Below, one piece after another: positions 1 through 15,000 of a stretch of DNA of 15,000 bases. Made by a program: the position numbers and the translations under genes. The notes beneath the pieces are model-generated. The model was not told the origin of the DNA and did not search any database. It saw nothing but the letters and a program-made list of their open reading frames with translations. This DNA comes from Halisarca cf. caerulea (Eukaryota > Porifera > Demospongiae > Chondrillida > Halisarcidae). The stretch spans positions 1,107,501 to 1,122,500 of the forward strand of contig CAUJGJ010000001.1 of the NCBI GenBank assembly GCA_963170055.1, read 5' to 3'. Within the stretch, counting starts at the first letter, position 1, and every line of letters starts with the position of its first letter.

Positions 1-47
1 TAATTATCACAGGCATGCAATAATGTTTATGTTGTAATTTTATACAG

Positions 48-9195
<9,148 letters not shown>

Positions 9196-9323
9196 CACTG
9201 CTTTAAACCCACAAACAGTATAATATTAGTCTTCCAGAATGCAGATGATTAGTATAACAGTATAGCATACTATTATGTATAAGAAATATTTATGGCATAC
9301 TCTATATTCAGCCCTGCAGTATA

Positions 9324-9329
9324 ATTAAA
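9324..9329 (+). promoter_or_regulatory. Candidate poly(A) signal ATTAAA for the RTK gene
   Basis: ATTAAA lies 129 bases after the stop codon and is the common variant of AATAAA. No canonical AATAAA occurs between the stop and here, and a TG-rich region follows downstream. Position and motif only. Confidence 0.3.
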
Positions 9330-9486
9330 TCATGTTTGCAGGTGCTCAATATATATCCACACTAGCTTTTACACTTGTCTTTATCAATTTCTTTTATACA
9401 AAAAATCAGAATATAGATATTGATAATATATTAAACTCCTCCTATCCTCAGTGCATGTGTGTGTGTGCATGTGTGTCCATCCATGT

Positions 9487-9491
9487 ACATC

Positions 9492-9523
<32 letters not shown>

Positions 9524-9524
9524 C

Positions 9525-9585
<61 letters not shown>
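9487..9585. repeat. (TG)n microsatellite
   Basis: Two TG runs separated by a short alternating GCGCGCGCACA segment, about 100 bases in all. Alternating purine-pyrimidine throughout, including the CG part. Open frames over it are artefacts. Confidence 0.95.
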
Positions 9586-9588
<3 letters not shown>

Positions 9589-9837
9589 CTTCTACCATCA
9601 CGATCAAACACACCTCAGTAAGAAACTGTACCACTGTGTCGCTGATATCATCATGCCTAATGGAGCTAGGGTATAAACCTCCCTTAGGACAGTTATATGC
9701 ATGACTAATGACTGATGGTAAATGTGTTGCCACAGACAAAACGGGATATGGTAGATGCTATAGGTATAATAACTATCTGTGCTAGGTGGAAAATTCACTT
9801 GGACCCACTGTTTACACTCCACTCCACTCCAACTTCT

Positions 9838-10021
9838 CACTATAATACTAGACCATCTTCTACTTCTCAATTAAGCTTACCACGCTTGCATGTGTACTTC
9901 CCTTAGTAAGAAGGCATTTAGTTTTGTTGGCACATCTTTATGGCAATCGCTTCCAAACAGCATCCGATACTATGTGGACGTTTGGGTGTTAACAAAACTA
10001 TATGAAACACTTTTTGAATGA
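9838..10021 (+). pseudogene. LINE-type retrotransposon ORF2 C-terminal relic
   Basis: HYNTRPSSTSQLSLPRLHVY is followed, after a one-base shift near 9902, by LSKKAFSFVGTSLWQSLPNS, then IRYYVD and a stop at 10019-10021. The order (YNTR or YNLR, a basic LP.R...Y, then K.F...G...WNSLP..IR) is the familiar C-terminal end of reverse transcriptase proteins in Jockey/CR1-like LINEs. The frame break shows decay. The reverse transcriptase domain itself is not found upstream, so this is a 5'-truncated copy. Confidence 0.6.
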
Positions 10022-10319
10022 GTAGCTTATACTTTGTACACATCATCTCTTTTCACACACCAATGATCATATTTTATTGATCGATAATGGCCATTAGTGC
10101 CACTAGCAATATTGCTAACTGATTGAATTGTTTCATTAATTCACTGATATCTCTATCACTTTATTTGTTGTTGCATCTTCTTGGAATCTTTTACTCCCTA
10201 GCTCCTTGTTTCTTGTTTCTTTTCGTGTTTTGCCCTTTGTCCCTTTATCTTTTCTGGGTGCCACTTATAGTAGTCTCTAGCTGGCTAAAGGTTACCCAGG
10301 TCGAATAAGAATACCCTGA
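10022..10319. other. Spacer, nothing recognised
   Basis: Pyrimidine-rich stretch around 10130-10260 gives a Leu/Phe-rich open frame without a domain pattern. No RNA gene or repeat recognised. Confidence 0.5.
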
Positions 10320-10733
10320 TGTGTTTCTATCTAGGATTAATTACCTTAGGGGCAGGGGGGGGGGAGGAGCTTCATTACAAAGTGCAGTAGGGGGCAGATA
10401 TGCACGTATATACAAACATGATATCCTAGATGTCTATAAAACACATGAAGTGCAGTGATGTAGTGTACATGTATAAGGAGGTGCACGCGCAGATATGTAT
10501 TGCAGAGGCATAAACATACCTAGGGGGGTCTGGGGGTATATACTTCCCCAGGGAAAACATGAGTTTTTAGGTTATTAAAGGTGGTATCGATCTGCTTGAG
10601 GCCATTCAAGGTTGATTATGATGCTCAGGTAGGGCTTTCTTTTTGCACTACAATTGAAATTTTTGGGGTGGAAGCTGGAGAGTTCGGGGTGGAAGCTTCC
10701 CCCCCCCCCCCTGTCACCCACTGGATACCGGCC
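10320..10733. repeat. Interspersed repeat copy A with inverted G/C-tract ends
   Basis: Begins near TTTCTATCTAGGATTA, followed by a G tract, and ends with a C13 tract (10699-10711) and CCACTGGATACC, whose complement resembles the start. Several blocks are shared with the copy at 12490-13143: ATTACAAAGT..AGTAGGGGGCAG, TCTATAAAACACAT, CTAG.GGGGTCTGGGGG, GAGTTTTTAGGTTAT and CA.GTAGGGC. Borders are approximate. No coding capacity; probably a non-autonomous DNA element. Confidence 0.6.
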
Positions 10734-10734
10734 C

Positions 10735-10924
10735 GATGTTTAGGGGTCCATCCATATCGAATGCAAAGGGTATCTCTAAATGCTTCTTTGTGTGAAAGGA
10801 AGCCAGACTCAGATATTGGAATTGCTGTGAGCCAAGATGAGGCTCCCTTTTCACTGGCCTATTTCATTGTACGTCTCTGGCTAGGTGGCAAGCTTTCCTT
10901 GAGAATAGTGGCTTCTTGGCTTGC
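10735..10924 (-). pseudogene. Retroelement polyprotein C-terminal relic (minus strand)
   Basis: On the minus strand one frame reads ASQEATILKESLPPSQRRTM, K, stop, [20 protein letters not shown], then [20 protein letters not shown] and HRAG. The block [11 protein letters not shown]...HGF.LHK.AFRDAL.LRYGW recurs, as I recall, near the end of reverse-transcriptase-linked open frames in sponge and cnidarian genomes, before a C.CG/H/C cluster that is missing here. An in-frame stop sits before ASEKG and another is just upstream (TAA, 10928-10930). The element class is uncertain. It abuts the end of the neighbouring interspersed repeat. Confidence 0.55.
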
Positions 10925-11078
10925 TCTTTATCAGTTCTCATTGTCAGTGGATTACATGAAAGATAGTTGTCTAATGTTGTGCCTTCATTTCAATCAACGG
11001 ATCTTTAGGCTCCAGTGTCAGGACAAGTGTTATACTCAAACTGTACATGGCTCTACAAGACATCATTCCCATGTATAG

Positions 11079-11283
11079 AAAATAGACATGGCATGCCAGT
11101 GGGTAATTATATATATCATATACCGGCATATATATTTCTAAACTGACGTATTCAGTAACATCAAAGGATCTGGCAAGTTTGTATGCTTCAAACAGTAGCA
11201 GTGTGATCTGTATTGATCTATGTGTTAATTTTGGTAAAGCAGAGAAAAATTAATACAGATCTTGTACAGATTGTATATATATA
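11079..11283. other. Spacer, nothing recognised
   Basis: AT-rich, ends in a short TATATA run at the target site of the following inverted-repeat element. No gene-like pattern. Confidence 0.5.
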
Positions 11284-11472
11284 TACAGTGGAAACTGGTT
11301 ACAAGAAACCCAGGGTGTACTTAAATTTGGTTCTTGTTAGAAGTATTTCTTGTTAAAAGGATGAAGATAGTACTTTGATAGTACTTTGTATGTACAGTTG
11401 GTTCACAGAAACTGTTCTTGTTTTAAGCAATATTTCTTGTTAAGCGACTTTGTGTTATAACCAGTTTCCACG

Positions 11473-11475
<3 letters not shown>
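11284..11475. mobile_element. 188-bp MITE-like element with strong TIRs, TA target site
   Basis: The left end is TA-CAGTGGAAACTGGTTACAA. The complement of the right end is TA-CCGTGGAAACTGGTTATAA. About 17 of the first 19 positions agree. The core is 11286-11473 and TA flanks both sides. The interior has TTCTTGTTA words in both orientations. A non-autonomous pogo/Tigger-type element is the best reading. Confidence 0.78.

Positions 11476-11478
<3 letters not shown>

Positions 11479-11514
<36 letters not shown>
11479..11514. repeat. (TA)n microsatellite
   Basis: Run of alternating T and A directly after the inverted-repeat element, continuing in a degenerate form to about 11530. Confidence 0.9.
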
Positions 11515-11519
<5 letters not shown>

Positions 11520-11530
11520 TAATATATATT

Positions 11531-12489
11531 ATTTGTATAGGTAGTATTTCTATTCCAGTTTGTAAAAAATCAAAGCAAAAACTACATGTATGTGGTTATC
11601 ACCTGCGTAATAACTGAAGGGTTTTAATATAGTTAATTTGATATTTATAAAATCAATTATGAAGATCAAATTGCCAATCACATTTACAAATGCAAAATTT
11701 GCTGGGATAGAAGTCATTTACACCCTAGCGCTGTTCCCTTGCGTGATATCTGGGTCATCACCCTCGACCTCGACTTCATCTCTGTCTTATTTTGGCAATA
11801 ACCAGAATATCACATTCATAGTGGGATATGTATATATATATATATTAATATATATTTATATGTATGTATGTATGTATGCATGTATATTATTTATATATAC
11901 AGTGGACTCCACTTATACAGAACCCTGTTGTAAAGAACTTCTATACTTACTTATAGAACAATTTGTCAAGTCCAAGTTTGTGTGCATACATATCAATTTT
12001 CTCTGTTATAACAAGAAACTCCTAGGTCTGTTATGAAGAACTTGCAATTGATCATCACATAAACATACAAGAAGCTGAAATTTGAGCTCTACTATGACCA
12101 TCATTGTGAATTATGGGATAATTCTTCTATAAATACATAATAATGCTGTAATATTCACACTCCGTAATACATTAAGTTAAACATACACTTCTTTTACAAC
12201 TTTAAGTTATGAAGATAAACTAGATCCTTGTGGATTTCATGATTATATCTTTCAATTAATTACTCAGTATTGCTTCAGGTTCTGGTCTGATGCCTTTGGG
12301 TATTAATTATTCATAAAATGCACTTATAAACTCCCTTATCTTTCTTCAATATGTAAGCTGGTGTGTGGTAGTATGGTGAAAGCATGTCATTTAAATAATA
12401 TAAAAAAAGCCTAAGTGTCCTAATAGTTGTGATCGATGTAGATCAACTGGACCAGGTGTTCATTGCATACTGGTAATATACCGCTATCA
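11531..12489. other. Spacer with one half inverted-repeat element
   Basis: TA-CAGTGGACTCCACTTATAC at 11898-11918 looks like the left terminus of another CAGT-type element, but no matching right end was found. TGTATGTATGTATGCATGTA near 11860 is simple repeat. No gene-like frame elsewhere. Confidence 0.4.
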
Positions 12490-13143
12490 GGATTCTATCT
12501 AGGATGTAAATGTGGGGGGGAACTTGAGTATTACAGTGAATGACTGCCGCACAAGATATGCATGTAGATTTGATGCATGTATTGTATGTATATAGCAGGG
12601 TGATGATGAGGGGGTGGCATAATTACAAAGTATAGTAGGGGGCAGGTGCATGTATGTATATGTGGGAACCTATAGACATCTATAAAACACATAGAGGTGC
12701 ATTTTGAGTTTTCACTTTATAATGTTGCATTTGAGGCCATTTTAGACCATTCAAGGCTGATCTTGACTCTGAAGTAGGGCCTTCTCTATAGTAATAAAAT
12801 GATTGCCTATGTGTATACATGTGCATACATGTGTGTGCGTTCGTCCGTGTGTATGTGTGTACGTGTGTATGTGGGTGTATATGTATGTGTGTATGTGTGT
12901 GTTTGTGCATGCCCAGATTATGGAGTGCAGGAGTATACGTACTTATCTAGAGGGGTCTGGGGGCATGCACCCTAGGGAACATTTGAGTTTTTAGGTTATA
13001 CATAAGGTTGTATTTGAGGCCATTTTAGATCATTCAAGGTAAATTTTGACACTCAAGTAGGGCCTACTCCATAGTAATTTGTACTGCAGGGGGAGTTTGG
13101 AGTAGAAGCTCCCCCCCCCCCTCCCCCACTGGATAGAACCCTG
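12490..13143. repeat. Interspersed repeat copy B, internally duplicated
   Basis: Starts near GGATTCTATCTAGGATG with a G tract and ends with a C tract and CCACTGGATAGAACCC, which is the imperfect complement of the start. It shares ordered blocks with copy A at 10320-10733. A segment of about 72 bases occurs twice within it (12724-12795 and 13007-13078: GTTG.ATTTGAGGCCATTTTA and onward), flanking a TG/TATG-rich insert at 12808-12905. Borders are approximate. Confidence 0.62.
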
Positions 13144-13839
13144 GCTATATACTTAATACTTTACTTACTAGGTAGGTGATGAATGAGCCTCTATATATTA
13201 TAGTCACAATAATAGCCAGGTGAATCTTCTGTTATCAGTGGTCTTTATATGGTATATAGGTTTCACTGTGTCACTTATCAGTTAAAGATCTAAAGTTATG
13301 TTTCTACAGGTGAATCCATCACCTCAATAATCCAACTTTTGCCCTAAACTCATTATATTTTGAGAAACAATCACCACAGACAACCATACTAAGAGCCACG
13401 TGATAATCCAATAAAACTTGTTTATACAAAATTAAGTGGTTTAAATCAATTCAACATATTATAAGACCTTTAATTAATTGGTACAGCTCAAATTGTGCCA
13501 GCTGATGGTCCACTGCCTTTGGGGTGCATTATCCTTTTAAATTGGCTAAAAAAGGCTTTTCCTGTGTAAACATTTTCAGTTTAAACCACCTATAAACCAC
13601 CTCGAAAAGTGAATTAGCTGATTCAGAGCCAGTTAAGTGATCAGTTATTTCTTTTGTTTATACTAAAGTAGTTTAACATGAATGTCCTTCCTAAACCAGT
13701 AAATACTAATATAGAATACAGTACCTTATTAAGTTTTTCTATTGTCTGTATAATGCTATAAATACCCTGTGTAAAAGTTAAAGCTCAATTGCATGTTGGA
13801 CAATCAAAACTGAGAGTTACCATATTCACCTGTCTAGGC
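13144..13839. other. Spacer and 5' flank of the GPCR gene
   Basis: AT-rich. TATAGGTTTCACTG ending at 13270 resembles the right terminus of the CAGT-type elements, without a convincing partner. A pyrimidine-containing stretch ending CACCTGTCTAG at 13827-13837 would serve as a 3' splice site, so a 5' UTR intron just before the GPCR start is possible. No TATA box could be assigned with confidence. Confidence 0.4.
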
Positions 13840-13854
13840 ATGGATGATGGATAA
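13840..13854 (+). promoter_or_regulatory. Five-codon overlapping upstream frame at GPCR start
   Basis: An ATG four bases before the receptor start, in another frame, opens a four-residue peptide (MDDG) and stops at 13852-13854 inside the receptor frame. If transcribed it could lower initiation at the receptor ATG. If a 3' splice at 13837 is used it would still be in the mRNA. Confidence 0.3.
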
Positions 13855-14758
13855 CTGTACGAACTGCAGTTTAACTCCCCCTGCACACCCAGGATTGGGA
13901 GCTGTAGCAGGAATCTTAACATGTGTTTTGATCATTGTTAGCCTCTTGGCCATCATTACTATCACTGGTTTGTGTATGGCTCACTCTGTTAACAAGATTC
14001 TGAGGATTTTCCTAGTTAACATTCTTGCTGGTGTGCTGACAATGGCTCTTTCTATGTCACTCACCCTGGTGTTGACACTCATCCTAAACTACACATCATT
14101 GACATCTCCTGATCCAGTTTTCTGCAGGTTTTTACTTCATGGACTCCTGATTGGAACAGCTGTAAGACTTCATGGCCTTGCTGGCTTTTCAGTAATTGTT
14201 CTGATGGTGGTCAAATACAGTTCAAAAGTACTCAAGCCTGTGGTAGTTTTAGCACTGCTGATGTTCATCTGGCTTTTTCCGATTTTTGTTCATTTTTACA
14301 ATTATGTACCTGCAATATATGGTGTACAGTATTATAAGAATGTCATGTGCTTCCCCAAAAGTGCTGATGTAAATATAATTTTTGGGGCAAGAGTGTCATT
14401 TACAGTTGTTACTCTAACCATAAATAGCATTGTTCCACTGATTGTTTGTATTGTGATACCTATTGTGGTCTTGTGTTACATAAAGCACAACACCATGACG
14501 AAAGAAAAGTCATCCTATGGAAAGGGATTAGTGAAATTTGCACTTTTCCTTGTGATTGGGAACTTTCTGAATTTTCTGGGAATAGTTATTATTTCTGTTG
14601 TTGCATACTTTTCAGCAGATGCATCAGTTTATTTGACATACATTCTTGCAGCCATCTTTCTATTTCCTACTCCTATTTTTATACTCCTCTTTTTAAAACC
14701 CGTCAGGAAGAGTTTGCGGGCAGTGATGACTTCCAGTTTCAAGTCAGATCATACTTAA
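13844..14758 (+). CDS. Rhodopsin-like seven-transmembrane receptor, divergent, single coding exon
   Basis: 304 residues, complete. Seven hydrophobic helices lie at about 17-42, 53-80, 93-123, 130-152, 183-212, 229-256 and 262-284. Cys94 at the top of helix 3 and Cys169 in the second outer loop could form the usual class A disulfide. N-glycosylation sequons sit at Asn4, Asn7 and Asn82. The motifs are altered: VKY (123-125) stands for D/E-R-Y, TPIFI (276-280) for NPxxY, helix 6 lacks CWxP, and helix 2 has NILAG where LxxxD is usual. A basic LKPVRKSLR follows helix 7 as in helix 8. An in-frame TAG at 13835 limits the start to ATG 13844 or the next codon. Presumably a G-protein-coupled receptor of the cell surface; ligand unknown. 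The upstream RTK is on the same strand but probably independent. Confidence 0.85.
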   Translation: MMDNCTNCSLTPPAHPGLGAVAGILTCVLIIVSLLAIITITGLCMAHSVNKILRIFLVNILAGVLTMALSMSLTLVLTLILNYTSLTSPDPVFCRFLLHGLLIGTAVRLHGLAGFSVIVLMVVKYSSKVLKPVVVLALLMFIWLFPIFVHFYNYVPAIYGVQYYKNVMCFPKSADVNIIFGARVSFTVVTLTINSIVPLIVCIVIPIVVLCYIKHNTMTKEKSSYGKGLVKFALFLVIGNFLNFLGIVIISVVAYFSADASVYLTYILAAIFLFPTPIFILLFLKPVRKSLRAVMTSSFKSDHT

Positions 14759-15000
14759 CCCATTATTGTAACACATGTTTGCTTATAATTAAGTTGAGCA
14801 TCCCTTACAAGCTAGTGTTTGCTGTTGTACCACGCATAGAATTTGAGTTGATCATCTTGTACATATAGGCATAATGTAATTATAAACTATCATTATTTGC
14901 ATAAGTGCTGGTTGTTTATTGACAATTATACACATTATAAAATGTTTGAAATGGATTCTAATTTCCGACACTGATAGGTGTAGGTGGTTGATCGAGTGGT
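14759..15000 (+). other. 3' flank of GPCR gene
   Basis: AT-rich, no AATAAA seen. The open frame running past the receptor stop in another phase is not protein-like. Nothing further recognised up to the window end. Confidence 0.5.

Noticed and set aside
10581..11078. 165-residue plus-strand open frame
   Set aside because: Its first part covers the end of interspersed repeat A, including the poly-C tract as poly-Pro. The rest is antisense to the recognised retroelement relic, so it is a shadow frame.
11898..12060. Complete inverted-repeat element starting CAGTGGACTCC
   Set aside because: Only the left terminus is seen. No complementary right terminus with TA was found downstream, so only a half element is noted.
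14446..14868. 140-residue open frame overlapping the GPCR end
   Set aside because: It lies in another phase of the receptor coding region and runs into AT-rich flank. No protein pattern; a shadow.

Overview
The window looks like nuclear DNA of an early-branching metazoan, most likely a demosponge. Three things point that way. A metazoan-type receptor tyrosine kinase (RTK) is split over at least 13 exons with consensus GT/AG introns. A compact, uninterrupted rhodopsin-like seven-helix receptor has strongly altered class A motifs. Introns and spacers are AT-rich and full of TG/CA microsatellites, homopolymer G/C tracts, short inverted-repeat elements and decayed retroelement pieces. Nothing bacterial, organellar or viral was seen. 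The species cannot be fixed from the sequence alone.

Positions 48-9195 (+) hold the 3' part of one RTK gene. The 13 exons were worked out by hand and all junctions agree in phase. They give 749 visible residues: a cysteine-rich TIL/EGF-like module, a cysteine-free beta-sandwich-like module (perhaps FN3), one group A SRCR domain, a Ser/Thr-rich stalk, one membrane helix with an Arg-rich stop-transfer, a juxtamembrane segment, and a complete tyrosine kinase domain with an acidic insert and a short tail. The first exon(s) and signal peptide lie upstream of the window. The ectodomain exons are all phase 1-1, which suits exon shuffling.

The large intron between the SRCR and transmembrane exons (2193-4483) is a nest of repeats. 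It holds a 230-base TG tract, a 24-bp tandem repeat, two TA-flanked terminal-inverted-repeat elements, and between them a foldback of about 0.9 kb. The foldback is two head-to-head, 5'-truncated retroelement copies. Each keeps part of a GIY-YIG-like nuclease reading frame and a 37-nt motif with the CUGAUGA...GAAA core words of hammerhead ribozymes. This fits a Penelope-like element.

From 9196 to about 13840 no intact gene was found. The stretch contains a possible poly(A) signal, another TG tract, a plus-strand LINE C-terminal relic (9838-10021), a minus-strand retroelement relic (about 10735-10924), two copies of an interspersed repeat with G/C tracts at its ends (about 10320-10733 and 12490-13143), and a further TA-flanked inverted-repeat element (11286-11473).

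Positions 13844-14758 (+) encode a complete 304-residue seven-transmembrane receptor in one open exon. The last roughly 240 bases show nothing recognisable. The RTK and the GPCR are both surface receptors on the same strand, but nothing in the sequence ties their functions together.
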